Shown piece by piece: positions 34,081 through 43,405 of a stretch of DNA of 64,000 nt; position 1 is the first letter of the stretch; the number at the start of each line of letters is the position of its first letter. Position numbers and translations under genes: made by a program. Source of the DNA: Metarhizobium sp017305935 (GTDB lineage: Bacteria; Pseudomonadota; Alphaproteobacteria; Rhizobiales; Rhizobiaceae); assembly GCF_029601685.1 (NCBI RefSeq), contig NZ_JARRIR010000002.1, forward strand, positions 620,001 through 684,000, read 5' to 3'. The notes beneath the pieces are model-generated. The model ran no database searches. It was not told the origin of the DNA and was given only the letters and a program-made list of their open reading frames with translations.

Positions 34081-35103
34081 ATGAACGAACCCTTTAAACA
34101 AGGCGAAGCCAATAGAAAAGTCCTGGAAGCGGACGAAACCGCTGAAGGCCGCCTCGATGCCTGGCTGGCGACGATGCTGGAGGGCGAATTTTCGCGCAAC
34201 CGCATCAAGTCGCTGATCGAGGAAGGCGCGGTCTCGATCAACGGCGTCGCCAAGATCGAGCCGAAACGCAAGGTCCGCCCCGGCGACCTCATTGTCATCG
34301 ACCTGCCGGAACCGCTTGATCCCGAACCGCAGGGCGAGGACATTCCCCTCGACGTGCTCTACGAGGACGAGGATCTGATCGTCATCGCCAAGCCGGCCGG
34401 GCTCGTCGTGCATCCGGGCGCGGGCAACTGGACCGGAACCTTGGTGAATGCCCTGATCCACCATTGCGGCGACAGCCTCTCCGGCATCGGCGGCGTGCGC
34501 CGCCCCGGCATCGTCCACCGCCTCGACAAGGACACGACCGGCGTCATGGTCGTCGCCAAGAACGACGCCGCCCACCGCCATCTCGCCGACCAGTTCGCCG
34601 ATCACGGCCGCACCGGCCCGCTGGAGCGCGCCTATCAGGCCGTCGTCTGGGGCCGGCCGCGCCAGTTGCACGGCACCATCGACGCGCCGCTCGGCCGCGG
34701 CGCCGACCGCACCAAGCGCGCCGTCAAGCGCGAGCAGAGCGAGGATGCGCGCGAGGCGATCACGCATTTCGAGGTGATCGAGCGGTTTCACGAGCGCCCG
34801 GATGCGACGTCGCTGGCCTCGCTGGTGGAATGCCGGCTGGAAACCGGCCGCACGCATCAGATCCGCGTGCATATGGCCCATATCGGCCATCCGCTGATCG
34901 GTGACGCCGATTACGGCGCCGCCTTCAAGACCAAGGCGAACCTGCTGCCGGATTCCGCCCGCGCTGTCGTTGCCCTGTTCGACCGGCAGGCGCTTCACGC
35001 CTTCCTGCTGCAGTTCGAGCATCCACGTACCGGCGAGGTCATGCATTTCGAGGCGCCGATGCCGGAAGACATGCAAAGATTAATCGACGCTCTCAAGGAT
35101 TGA
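34081..35103 (+). CDS. rluD: RluA/RluD-family 23S rRNA pseudouridine synthase
   Basis: A 340-residue enzyme. The N-terminal S4 RNA-binding domain (LDAWLATMLEGEFSRNRIKS) is followed by the RluA catalytic domain with the active aspartate in GIVHRLDKDTTGVMVVAKND and the C-terminal ETGRTHQIRVHMAHIGHPLI. S4 plus catalytic domain and length fit RluD, which modifies helix 69 of 23S rRNA; RluC is the alternative. The 3' end overlaps the convergent DMT gene by 11 bases. Confidence 0.9.
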   Translation: MNEPFKQGEANRKVLEADETAEGRLDAWLATMLEGEFSRNRIKSLIEEGAVSINGVAKIEPKRKVRPGDLIVIDLPEPLDPEPQGEDIPLDVLYEDEDLIVIAKPAGLVVHPGAGNWTGTLVNALIHHCGDSLSGIGGVRRPGIVHRLDKDTTGVMVVAKNDAAHRHLADQFADHGRTGPLERAYQAVVWGRPRQLHGTIDAPLGRGADRTKRAVKREQSEDAREAITHFEVIERFHERPDATSLASLVECRLETGRTHQIRVHMAHIGHPLIGDADYGAAFKTKANLLPDSARAVVALFDRQALHAFLLQFEHPRTGEVMHFEAPMPEDMQRLIDALKD

Positions 35104-35992
35104 TCCCGGAACATTCGGCGGCGGCAGAAGCGGCGCGCCGCCGGCCGCCGAAATCGGCCAGCACATGCAGGCAGACGGCGGCCATCACCAGTCCGCCGCC
35201 GATCAGCGTCATGCGGTCCAGCAACTCGCCGAACACCAGCCAGACCCAGAAGGGCGCCAGCGGCGCATCCAGCGCCCCGACCAGCGAGGTCTCGACCGGC
35301 GGCAGCAGCCGCGCGCCGATCAGCATCAGCGCCAGGCCGGCGGCAAAACCGAAAATGCCGAACAAGGCGACCACCCAGATTTCCTGCACCGGCCAGTTGA
35401 TGGGTGTGGCGAAGGGAGCCGCAAGCAGCGAGCCGAGCAATGCCGAAAGGGTGGCGATCGCCAGCATCGGCATATCGGGATAGCGTCGGGCCAGCAGCGT
35501 GTTGACAACGATGCACAGCGTCATCATCAGCGCCAGCGCATCACCCAGAAGACCGCCGCCCTCACCCGTGCCGACCATCAGCCCGACGCCGGCCAGCGCC
35601 GCGAAGCTGGCGACGATGGCGCCGGCGCCCGGTTTTTCCCGCAGGAACAGAAAACCCAGAGCCGCCGCGATCAGCGGCGCGGTGGCGAAGATGATCGCCA
35701 CATGTGCGACGCTGGTGCGATGCAGGGCGGCGATGAACAGGCTCATGCTGGCCGTGGTGACCACGACGATCGCCCAGCCCGGCAGGCCCAGCCGGCGAAA
35801 ATCCAGCACCGTCCGGCGCGGCGAGCGCACCAGCATCAGCAGCGCCACCGCGCCGCCGCCCCAGACGCCGCGCCAGAACAGGATCGTTGCCGTATCCATG
35901 GTAATCAGCCGGGTCATCAGGCCGGCCGTGCTGAGCAGCACGGTGGAGACCGCCACCAGAACGAGGCCGAGGGTGTAGCTGGACAATTTCAT
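35093..35992 (-). CDS. DMT-superfamily (EamA) transporter
   Basis: A 299-residue inner-membrane protein with ten predicted helices in two EamA repeats (for example LGLVLVAVSTVLLSTAGLMT; ALHRTSVAHVAIIFATAPLI; GALDAPLAPFWVWLVFGE). Such proteins export amino acids or metabolites; the substrate is unknown. The start at 35992 (MKLSSYTLGLVLVAV) is chosen because the longer frame adds non-membrane sequence. It is convergent with and overlaps rluD, and divergent from a WYL regulator. Confidence 0.88.
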   Translation of the reverse strand: MKLSSYTLGLVLVAVSTVLLSTAGLMTRLITMDTATILFWRGVWGGGAVALLMLVRSPRRTVLDFRRLGLPGWAIVVVTTASMSLFIAALHRTSVAHVAIIFATAPLIAAALGFLFLREKPGAGAIVASFAALAGVGLMVGTGEGGGLLGDALALMMTLCIVVNTLLARRYPDMPMLAIATLSALLGSLLAAPFATPINWPVQEIWVVALFGIFGFAAGLALMLIGARLLPPVETSLVGALDAPLAPFWVWLVFGELLDRMTLIGGGLVMAAVCLHVLADFGGRRRAASAAAECSGINP

Positions 35993-36103
35993 GCGCGGAC
36001 CGATACGAGAAAGCAGACAAAGCCCGTCATAGCAGATTGCTGCTGACAACGCGGTGTCAGCAGGGTTTAATCCCAGACGGAATTTGTAGGCCGGGAGGCG
36101 GCG

Positions 36104-36802
36104 ATGGCGCGAACGGTGCGGATGTTCGAGATCGTGCAGATGCTGCGCGCCGCGCGCGCGCCGCTGACGGCGCAAAGCATGGCGACGCGGCTGGAAGTCA
36201 CGCGTCGCACCATCTATCGCGATATTGCCGCACTTCAGGCATCCGGCGTCCCGGTCGAGGGTGAAGCCGGCATCGGCTATCTGCTGCGCGGCGCTCTCGA
36301 TCTGCCGCCGATGCGCTTCACCGCCGACGAGATGGAGGCGATCGTCGTCGGCCTTTCGCTCGTCGGGCGCACCGGCGATGCGCTGCTGGCGGCGGCCGGC
36401 GAAAGCGCGCTCGCCAAGATCGCCGACGCCGCGCCACCGGGCGGTCCCTGCCTCGATCTCGGCGGCACGCTGGTTTCCGGCTGGCACGCGATCCCGCCGG
36501 GCGCCACCGAGGCCCGGCTCCTGCGCCGGGCGATCCGCGACGAACGCAAGGTGCGGCTTGCCTATCGCGACGCCGAGGACCGCGTCACGGAACGCATTGT
36601 CTGCCCGCTCGCCATGCTCTATTATGTCGATTGCCTGTTGCTGGCGGCTTACTGCGAATTGCGTGGCGACTTCCGGCATTTTCGCCATGATCGGATCGAG
36701 CGCTGCGAGCCGCTGGACATGTCGTTCGCGGCCCATGGGCACGCCTTGCGCCGCCGCTGGCGGGCGCAGAACCGGGAAAAGATTCCCGCCATGAGCGGCT
36801 GA
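36104..36802 (+). CDS. YafY/DeoR-like transcriptional regulator with WYL domain
   Basis: A 232-residue regulator. The N-terminal helix-turn-helix (TAQSMATRLEVTRRTIYRDI) is followed by a WYL ligand-binding domain (LRRAIRDERKVRLAYRDAED, then LYYVDCLLLAAYCELRGDFR and FRHDRIERC). WYL regulators sense small molecules or nucleic acids. It is divergent from the DMT exporter, a common arrangement for a local regulator, but no operator was identified. Confidence 0.9.
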   Translation: MARTVRMFEIVQMLRAARAPLTAQSMATRLEVTRRTIYRDIAALQASGVPVEGEAGIGYLLRGALDLPPMRFTADEMEAIVVGLSLVGRTGDALLAAAGESALAKIADAAPPGGPCLDLGGTLVSGWHAIPPGATEARLLRRAIRDERKVRLAYRDAEDRVTERIVCPLAMLYYVDCLLLAAYCELRGDFRHFRHDRIERCEPLDMSFAAHGHALRRRWRAQNREKIPAMSG

Positions 36803-36852
36803 GCGCCGCTTTCGCGGGCTTGCGAATAACGGCCTTGTGATGCGCCGTGAAA

Positions 36853-36881
36853 CTTGAATCGCTTTTATGCCGTACTTATCT
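36853..36881 (+). promoter_or_regulatory. Candidate promoter of rpoH
   Basis: CTTGAA-N17-TTATCT (36853-36858 and 36876-36881), 110 bases before the rpoH start, fits an alphaproteobacterial -35/-10 pair. CTTGAA is also the -35 preferred by RpoH itself, so autoregulation is possible. Confidence 0.5.
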
Positions 36882-36991
36882 GTACATTGGAAAAGTGCGG
36901 GGTCGGATAGACCTGTGCTTGAAAAGGCCTGCTCGGAGAGGATGGATTTTCCGTCCGGAGGGGCCGAAGATCTCGAAAGGGGGGCGCAATC

Positions 36992-37900
36992 ATGGCCCGC
37001 AATTCATTGCCGTCGATCACTGCCGGAGAAGGCGGCCTCAACCGCTATCTCGATGAAATTCGTAAATTTCCGATGCTTGAGCCGCAGGAAGAATACATGC
37101 TGGCCAAGCGTTACCAGGAGCATGGCGACCGCAACGCCGCCCATAAGCTCGTGACCAGCCACCTGCGCCTCGTGGCGAAGATTGCCATGGGGTATCGCGG
37201 CTATGGCCTGCCGATCGGCGAAGTCGTCTCCGAAGGCAATGTCGGCCTGATGCAGGCCGTCAAGAAGTTCGATCCCGAGCGCGGCTTCCGCCTGGCCACC
37301 TATGCCATGTGGTGGATCAAGGCGTCGATTCAAGAGTATATCCTGCGATCCTGGTCGCTGGTGAAGATGGGCACGACCGCCAACCAGAAGCGCCTGTTCT
37401 TCAACCTGCGCCGCCTCAAGGGCCGCATCCAGGCCATCGACGACGGCGACCTGAAGCCGGAGCACGTCACCGAGATCGCCAACAAGCTGAACGTCAGCGA
37501 GGAAGAGGTCGTCTCGATGAATCGCCGCCTCTCCGGCGACGCTTCGCTGAATGCGCCGATCAAGGCTTCGGAAGGTGATTCCGGCCAGTGGCAGGATTGG
37601 CTGGTCGACGACCACGACAGCCAGGAAGCCGTGCTGATCGAGCAGGACGAACTGGACACGCGTCGGCGGATGCTGGCCCGCGCCATGGGCGTGCTGAACG
37701 ACCGCGAACGCCGCATCTTCGAGGCCCGTCGCCTCGCGGAAGACCCGGTGACGCTGGAGGAACTCTCCTCCGAGTTCGACATCAGCCGCGAACGCGTGCG
37801 CCAGATCGAGGTCCGCGCCTTCGAAAAGGTCCAGGAGGCCGTGCGCAAGGATGCGCTCGAACGCGCCAATGCGCTGCGCGTGGTGGACGCGACCGCGTAA
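36992..37900 (+). CDS. rpoH: Heat-shock sigma factor RpoH (sigma-32)
   Basis: A 302-residue sigma factor that directs RNA polymerase to heat-shock and stress promoters. It has region 2 (VTSHLRLVAKIAMGYRGYGL, YAMWWIKASIQEYILRSWSL), the RpoH box NQKRLFFNLRRLK that distinguishes RpoH from other sigma factors, and region 4 (EELSSEFDISRERVRQIEVR). Rhizobia often have two rpoH genes. This one, beginning MARNSLPSITAGEGGLNRYL, resembles the RpoH1 type, an assignment made from memory. It ends at a strong bidirectional terminator. Confidence 0.96.
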   Translation: MARNSLPSITAGEGGLNRYLDEIRKFPMLEPQEEYMLAKRYQEHGDRNAAHKLVTSHLRLVAKIAMGYRGYGLPIGEVVSEGNVGLMQAVKKFDPERGFRLATYAMWWIKASIQEYILRSWSLVKMGTTANQKRLFFNLRRLKGRIQAIDDGDLKPEHVTEIANKLNVSEEEVVSMNRRLSGDASLNAPIKASEGDSGQWQDWLVDDHDSQEAVLIEQDELDTRRRMLARAMGVLNDRERRIFEARRLAEDPVTLEELSSEFDISRERVRQIEVRAFEKVQEAVRKDALERANALRVVDATA

Positions 37901-37937
37901 GGGCTTAGCCGGCATCCATGCCGGCGGCACTCTATTC

Positions 37938-37975
37938 AAAAAACCCTCGCGGAGCCGGCTTCGCGAGGGTTTTTA
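37938..37975. terminator. Bidirectional terminator between rpoH and a GNAT gene
   Basis: Stem AAAACCCTCGCG/CGCGAGGGTTTT with a 10-base loop; both strands end in a T-run. Confidence 0.9.
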
Positions 37976-37977
37976 TC

Positions 37978-38433
37978 TTATACGGTCAGTGTCAGATCCT
38001 TCTCGAAATAGACACGACCGAACCCGTCTTCCACGCGCCGGTCGATCTCGACATAGCCAAGCCGGGGATAGATCGAGAGATTGTCCACCATCTTTTCATT
38101 TGTATAGAGACGCACTGCGCCAAAGCCCCGGGCGCGGGCCGTATCCTCGCAGAAAAGGATCAGGGATTTGCCGATCCCCTGCCCGGCCGCCGCCGGCAGC
38201 ACCGCGACATTTTCGAGAAGGACATGATCGTCCTCGGGAAAGAAGGCGATGAAGCCCTGCAGCCTGTCTTCGGCATCCACCGCCACATGGATGTCTCCAG
38301 CGGCGATCTGGGCGGCATAATCGGCGGTCATCGGCGCCGGCTTGCGGCCGATGGCAGCGACATAGCGGGCATAGGCGCATTCGGCGCAGGCCCGGATCGC
38401 CGCTTCATCCCTCTTGACGGCGATCCGTATCAT
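37978..38433 (-). CDS. GNAT-family N-acetyltransferase
   Basis: A 151-residue acetyltransferase (MIRIAVKRDEAAIRACAECA). The CoA-binding motif is VLPAAAGQGIGKSLILFCED and the C-terminal part has GFGAVRLYTNEKMVDNLSIY and LGYVEIDRRVEDGFGRVYFEK. Substrate unknown. It follows the large acidic protein gene after 14 bases on the minus strand, so it may be co-transcribed. Confidence 0.9.
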   Translation of the reverse strand: MIRIAVKRDEAAIRACAECAYARYVAAIGRKPAPMTADYAAQIAAGDIHVAVDAEDRLQGFIAFFPEDDHVLLENVAVLPAAAGQGIGKSLILFCEDTARARGFGAVRLYTNEKMVDNLSIYPRLGYVEIDRRVEDGFGRVYFEKDLTLTV

Positions 38434-38447
38434 GCCGGCGCCTCCGG

Positions 38448-40853
38448 TTACTGGTCGGCGCTGACGGGACCGAGCGCGTTCCAGGCCTGAATGGCCTTGT
38501 TGAACGCGTCCGTGCCGGCCTGGCCTTTTTCCAGGGTCAGCAACGCCCGGCGGCCGTTGCGGTAGGTCACCGGCATGTCGATCCAGTTGCGGGTGCGCAG
38601 CAGTTCGAGATTGGTGGCGCGCGCCTCCGGGAAATCGTTGAGGGCGATCATGTGGAAATCGTCGGTGATCTTGGCCGGCACGGCGATCAGCGGATTGCCG
38701 CGATCCTGCTCGGTCGTCTTCATGGCGATGCGCTGGACGCTGTCGATGGCGCCGCCCTCGAAATTCGGGGGCAGCGAGAAGACGATCTCCACCAGATGGC
38801 TCGCCGGCAGCGACGGATCGGCATTGCGCTTGAAGGTCATCAGCGCCGAAAGGCCGCGCTCCGGCACATTGATCTGCGCCTGCACGGTCGGCTCCGGCTT
38901 GCCGTTCTCGCCGGCTTCCTCCTGCAGCGACCAGGTGACGCTGCCGCTGATCGCGGTCGGGACCGACTGGCCGAGACGTTCTTCATAGAGGAACATCTTG
39001 CCGCCCTGGCCGGGAACGGCAGGCGGCGTCTGCTGGGCGGGCTGCGTCTGCGGCGCCGTCGGCGTTTGCGTCTGGGCGGTCGGCGTGCCGGCGGTTGCCG
39101 GCGGCGGCACATTGGCGGCGACGTTCTGCTCGGCGACCGACTTGCCTTCGGTCGCGGACGGCTGGCCGGCGACCTGCGCCGGGCCGGAATCCTTCTCGCT
39201 GCCATCCGCCAGCAGGCGCTGCGTGAATTTGGTGATCTCCGGCTGGGTATTGCCGGCGGAGGCGACTTCCGTGCCGTTCGAGGCACCGGCATTGACGGCA
39301 GTGCCGTTGGCCGGCGCGGTGGTCGACGATGCAGTGCCATTGTTGGCAGCCGGCGTCGTCGCCGGCTTCTGCGCGGTTTCCGGCAGCGCCGGACCGGTCT
39401 TGACCATGCTCTTGGCCAGTTCGACGATGCGATCGCGATAGAGCCACCCGCCGTAACCGGCGCCACCGAGAAGGGCAACGAGCAGCACGCCGGTGAAAAT
39501 GCCCTTGTAATTGCGGCGCTTCGGTTCGGCCCGGTAGGAGATCGGCGCAACGGTCGGCGCGCCGACGGCGGCATCGCCAAGCCCGCCAGCATCGGCCGTG
39601 CGCGCATGGCTGCGGCCGGTTGGCGACATCAGGTCGTCGAATTCGCTCCAGCCGTCATCCAGCGTCGAGGCCGGCTTTGGCGCGCCGGTCGCTGCCGACT
39701 TGGCGGCCGGACTGTCGGGCGCAGCGACTTGCGGTGTTGCGGCCTGCGGCGCGTCAAAGGCGCTCTCATCCCAATCCAGCAGGTCGAGCGCCTGCGGCAT
39801 CGCCGGTTGCTGCGCCGCCGGCTCAGGGGCCGCAGGCGAGGTTTCGTCCTTGCCGGGAGCCGATTCAGGTTCCGGCTGCGGCGCCGGCTCCGACGGGCTG
39901 TCGACGCTGGGGGCAGCGGTCAGCACTTCCGGCTCGAAATGGCCGGAGACGCTGAAATCCCGGCCGGCATGCAGCAGTGGCTCGTGATCGGTCAGCCCGT
40001 CGAGAAGCGGATCGGCGAGATAAGGGCGCGGCGCGGTGTCGATCTCGGCCTCGGCGACCGCCGCCGCTTCGGGTTCCGGCTCGACGGGCTGCGGGGCGTC
40101 GATGGCCAGCGGCTCCGGCTCGTCCTGCCAGGCCTCGTCGGCGACCGGGGCAGACGGCGTGGCGGCGGCCTCATGGGCAATTTCCCAGGGCTCACGCTGC
40201 GGCTCGGCGGCGGCAGGCTCGATCGTTTCCTCGTGCGCCTCGGCATAGACGGTCTCTTCCCGAACCGGTTCGGGCGCGGACACCTCTTCCGGCAGCGGCT
40301 CCTGCCACAGGCCGATCTGACGGTCGTCGGGCACCATGCCGGTCGAGGATTGCTCCTCGGCCGGCTCCTGCGGCTGCTCGACGGGTTCGTCCCAGGGCTC
40401 GCGGGCTTCTTCGGCCGGTGCAGCCTGTTCCGGCTCTTGCGCATGAACGGGCGGCTCGGGCTGTGGCATGGGCTCGACCGCGACATAGGTCTCGTCCTCG
40501 TCCTCCAGAGCCTCGGGCTCGTCGGAGGGCGTTTCCTCGTCCTGCTGTTCGGCCTCGTCCGCCTCGGAAGACGTCTCCTCCCAGGCCGCCGCATCGTCCT
40601 GATCGGAAAGGTCTTCCTCGTCCTCGCCGGATGCGGGCAAGGCCTCGGCATGTTCATTCTCGACCTCGGTGATCGCCAGCTCGAGCTTGTCGAGCTGGCG
40701 GCGCAACATGTCTTCCGGCGGGCGCGGCTTCATGCTTTCGAGCTGGCGCTGGACGGCTCCGCGCGCCTTTTCGTAAACCTTCACCCGCATCTCTGGAGTA
40801 TTTTCGGCCAGCCCATCCACGGCGCGCCGAATGACTGCTGCAAAATCTGCCAT
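38448..40853 (-). CDS. Large acidic single-span membrane protein, function unknown
   Basis: An 801-residue protein with three parts. The N-terminal 65 residues are helical (MADFAAVIRRAVDGLAENTP, then EKARGAVQRQLESMKPRPPE). A long low-complexity region very rich in Glu, Pro, Ala and Asp runs to about residue 430. One membrane helix follows near residue 450 (GIFTGVLLVALLGGAGYGGW), a second low-complexity Ala/Thr/Pro linker, and a C-terminal periplasmic domain of about 160 residues (VPTAISGSVTWSLQEEAGE to RTNWIDMP-like end). I do not recognise a named family. It lies next to purA on the same strand. Confidence 0.8.
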   Translation of the reverse strand: MADFAAVIRRAVDGLAENTPEMRVKVYEKARGAVQRQLESMKPRPPEDMLRRQLDKLELAITEVENEHAEALPASGEDEEDLSDQDDAAAWEETSSEADEAEQQDEETPSDEPEALEDEDETYVAVEPMPQPEPPVHAQEPEQAAPAEEAREPWDEPVEQPQEPAEEQSSTGMVPDDRQIGLWQEPLPEEVSAPEPVREETVYAEAHEETIEPAAAEPQREPWEIAHEAAATPSAPVADEAWQDEPEPLAIDAPQPVEPEPEAAAVAEAEIDTAPRPYLADPLLDGLTDHEPLLHAGRDFSVSGHFEPEVLTAAPSVDSPSEPAPQPEPESAPGKDETSPAAPEPAAQQPAMPQALDLLDWDESAFDAPQAATPQVAAPDSPAAKSAATGAPKPASTLDDGWSEFDDLMSPTGRSHARTADAGGLGDAAVGAPTVAPISYRAEPKRRNYKGIFTGVLLVALLGGAGYGGWLYRDRIVELAKSMVKTGPALPETAQKPATTPAANNGTASSTTAPANGTAVNAGASNGTEVASAGNTQPEITKFTQRLLADGSEKDSGPAQVAGQPSATEGKSVAEQNVAANVPPPATAGTPTAQTQTPTAPQTQPAQQTPPAVPGQGGKMFLYEERLGQSVPTAISGSVTWSLQEEAGENGKPEPTVQAQINVPERGLSALMTFKRNADPSLPASHLVEIVFSLPPNFEGGAIDSVQRIAMKTTEQDRGNPLIAVPAKITDDFHMIALNDFPEARATNLELLRTRNWIDMPVTYRNGRRALLTLEKGQAGTDAFNKAIQAWNALGPVSADQ

Positions 40854-40918
40854 CAGGTCTTTCTCATGAGTATCGGCGTGCCGCCGACCAAGTTATTCTG
40901 ACTCGAAGCGCCGCGAGA

Positions 40919-42214
40919 TTATCCCTCAAACGGGTCGGTCACAAGTATCGTGTCCTCGCGCTCGGGGCTGGTCGACAAGAGCGCCACCGGCGCGCCGATC
41001 AGTTCCTCGACCTGGCGGACATATTTGATTGCCTGTGCCGGAAGATCGGCCCATTTGCGGGCGCCGACCGTCGATTCCTTCCAGCCTTCGAGCGTGATGT
41101 AGATCGGCTCGACGCGGGCCTGCGCGCCCTGGCTCGCCGGCAGGTAGTCGATTTCCTTGCCGTCGAGCCTGTAGCCGACGCAGATTTTCAGTTCGTCCAG
41201 CCCGTCGAGGACATCGAGCTTGGTCAGCGCGATGCCGGTGATGCCCGAGGTCTTGACCGTCTGGCGCACCAGCACGGCATCGAACCAGCCGCAACGGCGC
41301 GGACGGCCGGTGTTGACGCCGACCTCGCGCCCGACCGTCGAGAGATGCTTGCCGATCTCGTCGTCGAGTTCGCAGGGGAACGGCCCCTCGCCGACGCGGG
41401 TGGTATAGGCCTTGGTGATGCCGAGCACGTAGGAAATCGCCGTCGGACCGAGGCCCGAGCCGGCCGAAGCCTGACCGGCGACAGTGTTCGACGAGGTGAC
41501 GAAAGGATAGGTGCCGTGGTCGTTGTCAAGCAACGCCCCTTGCGCGCCTTCGAACAGGATGCGCGCGCCCGCCTTGCGCTGCTCGGCCAGCAGGTCCCAG
41601 ACACGGTCGATATACGGAAGGATGTGCGCGGCGACCGAGGTCAGCTCTTCCTCGATCGATTCGACCGAGATTTCGGGCAGGCCCATGCCGCGACGCAGGG
41701 CATTGTGATGGGTCAGCAGACGCTCGATCTTCGGGCGCAGGGTTTCCGGCTCGGTCAGGTCGATGACGCGGATGGCGCGGCGGCCGACCTTGTCCTCATA
41801 GGCCGGGCCGATGCCGCGGCGCGTGGTGCCGATCTTGGTGCCGTTGCTGGAGGCGGCGTCTTCGCGCAAGCCGTCGAGATCGCGGTGCAGCGACAGGATG
41901 AGCGGCGCGTTGTCGGCGATGCGCAGCACCTCCGGCGTCACCGCCACGCCCTGCGCGCGCAGCTTCTCGACCTCGGTGACGAAGTGATGGGGATCGACGA
42001 CGACGCCGTTGCCGATCACCGAAAGCTTGCCGCGCACCAGGCCGGAGGGCAGCAGCGCCAGCTTGTAGCTGGTGCCGTCGATGACGAGGGTATGGCCCGC
42101 ATTGTGGCCGCCCTGGTAGCGCACGATCACCTCGGCGCGTTCCGAAAGCCAGTCGACAATCTTGCCCTTGCCTTCGTCTCCCCACTGCGAACCGACAACC
42201 ACGACACTCGTCAT
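40919..42214 (-). CDS. purA: Adenylosuccinate synthetase
   Basis: GTP-dependent enzyme joining IMP and aspartate in AMP synthesis. The 431-residue product is full length and starts MTSVVVVGSQWGDEGKGKIV, containing the phosphate loop. The catalytic His segment is GGHNAGHTLVIDG, and the conserved FEGAQGALLDNDHGTYPFVT, RVGEGPFPCEL and GWFDAVLVRQ are all present. Confidence 0.98.
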   Translation of the reverse strand: MTSVVVVGSQWGDEGKGKIVDWLSERAEVIVRYQGGHNAGHTLVIDGTSYKLALLPSGLVRGKLSVIGNGVVVDPHHFVTEVEKLRAQGVAVTPEVLRIADNAPLILSLHRDLDGLREDAASSNGTKIGTTRRGIGPAYEDKVGRRAIRVIDLTEPETLRPKIERLLTHHNALRRGMGLPEISVESIEEELTSVAAHILPYIDRVWDLLAEQRKAGARILFEGAQGALLDNDHGTYPFVTSSNTVAGQASAGSGLGPTAISYVLGITKAYTTRVGEGPFPCELDDEIGKHLSTVGREVGVNTGRPRRCGWFDAVLVRQTVKTSGITGIALTKLDVLDGLDELKICVGYRLDGKEIDYLPASQGAQARVEPIYITLEGWKESTVGARKWADLPAQAIKYVRQVEELIGAPVALLSTSPEREDTILVTDPFEG

Positions 42215-42396
42215 TTACCAATTTCCTGTTGCTGGAGCGCCTCTGCGCCATCTCAAACCCGCGCATCTATACTGGTTTGCGGGACGGAAAGCGACCCTAT
42301 TTGAATGCGACATTTGGCTTTTTGCGTGACAAAACCGATTGCGCCGCTCTATTTCTGCGCACGCCCCGATACGTCCCCGCTGCAGGAAGTCGCCCC

Positions 42397-43275
42397 TTGT
42401 CCGCCCGCTCCTATGTTTACCTTATCATCGCGACTTTGTGCTGGGGCGCCAATGCCGTGGCCGGCAAAATCGCCATAGGCCACGTCAGCCCGATGATGCT
42501 GACCTTCTGGCGCTGGACGCTGGCCTTCGTGATCGCCGTCATCATCTGGTTGCCGCAACTGAAGGAAGATTGGCCGGCCATGAAGCGGCAGTGGGCCTTG
42601 CTGATGCTGCTCGGCGTCATCGGCTATACCGGCTTCAACGCCTTTCTCTACAGCGCCGTGCTCTATACCTCCGCGACCAATGTCGCCATCGAGCAGGCGG
42701 GCATTCCCGCTCTGATCTTCCTCGGTAATTTCCTGCTGTTTCGCACCCGTGTGTCGCTGGCGCAGATCGCCGGCTTTGCCATGGCGCTGCTCGGCGTGGC
42801 GCTGACCGCCACCCATGGCGACCTGCCGCGCATCCTCAGCCTGGAGCTGAATCGCGGCGATGCGCTGATGCTGCTCGCCATCGTCGCCTATGCCGCCTAC
42901 ACGATCCTGCTGCGCTGGCGCCCGGCGGTGCATTGGAAAAGCGTCATGACGCTTTCGGCTTTCGGCGCCATGCTGGCCGCGCTGCCGCTGGTCGGCTGGG
43001 AAATCGCCGCCGGCGCGGTGACCTGGCCGGATGCCGAAGGTTGGGCGATCGCGCTGTGGACCAGCATCTTCGCCTCGCTGATCGCCCAAGTGCTGTTCAT
43101 CCTCGGCGTCGAAGGCATCGGCGCCAATCGCGCCGGGCTGTTCATCAATCTCGTGCCGGTCTTCGGCACGCTGATCTCGCTGATGGTCGGCGAACCGCTG
43201 CAACTCTTCCATGTCATCGCGCTGGCGCTGGCGCTCGGCGGCATTGCGATTGCCGAACGCGGGCGGCCACGCTGA
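42397..43275 (+). CDS. DMT-superfamily (EamA) transporter
   Basis: About 292 residues and ten helices in two EamA halves (VYLIIATLCWGANAVAGKIA; SPMMLTFWRWTLAFVIAVII; GVEGIGANRAGLFINLVPVF). The start is placed at TTG 42397 (translated MSARSYVYLIIATL) because AGGAAG lies 7 bases upstream and no ATG exists before the first helix except one 56 codons earlier. Substrate unknown. It is divergent from purA. Confidence 0.85.
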   Translation: MSARSYVYLIIATLCWGANAVAGKIAIGHVSPMMLTFWRWTLAFVIAVIIWLPQLKEDWPAMKRQWALLMLLGVIGYTGFNAFLYSAVLYTSATNVAIEQAGIPALIFLGNFLLFRTRVSLAQIAGFAMALLGVALTATHGDLPRILSLELNRGDALMLLAIVAYAAYTILLRWRPAVHWKSVMTLSAFGAMLAALPLVGWEIAAGAVTWPDAEGWAIALWTSIFASLIAQVLFILGVEGIGANRAGLFINLVPVFGTLISLMVGEPLQLFHVIALALALGGIAIAERGRPR

Positions 43276-43290
43276 ACCTGAGATAAACGA

Positions 43291-43346
43291 AAAAAGGGCA
43301 CGGTCTTGCGCTCGCCCAAGGGACAAAGGGCGTCGCAGACCGTGCC
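43291..43346 (-). terminator. Compound hairpin with T-run, minus strand
   Basis: The outer stem GGCACGGTCT/AGACCGTGCC, with GCG/CGC continuation, encloses an inner CGCCC/GGGCG hairpin. On the minus strand it is followed by six T residues. It lies 190 bases past the CNNM stop codon, too far to be its simple terminator, and directly after a 17-codon ORF. Confidence 0.7.
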
Positions 43347-43351
43347 AGGCT

Positions 43352-43405
43352 TCAGGCAGTCACTTCAGCAGACCAGCCGCCGAATTCGAGAGGATGAAGA
43401 ACCAT
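43352..43405 (-). CDS. Possible 17-residue leader or sRNA-encoded peptide
   Basis: On the minus strand an ATG at 43405 opens MVLHPLEFGGWSAEVTA and stops 6 bases before the compound terminator. A GGGAG lies upstream but is separated from the ATG by a small GC hairpin (GCGCC-CCGC-GGCGC) that could bring it into range. The unit looks like a short structured RNA with a tiny ORF. Real translation is unproven. Confidence 0.25.
   Translation of the reverse strand: MVLHPLEFGGWSAEVTA

Noticed and set aside
38652..40901. A 749-codon frame opposite the acidic membrane protein
   Set aside because: Its leucine/arginine/glycine-rich composition comes from the complement of Glu/Pro codons. The minus-strand frame has the membrane helix and a proper domain layout.
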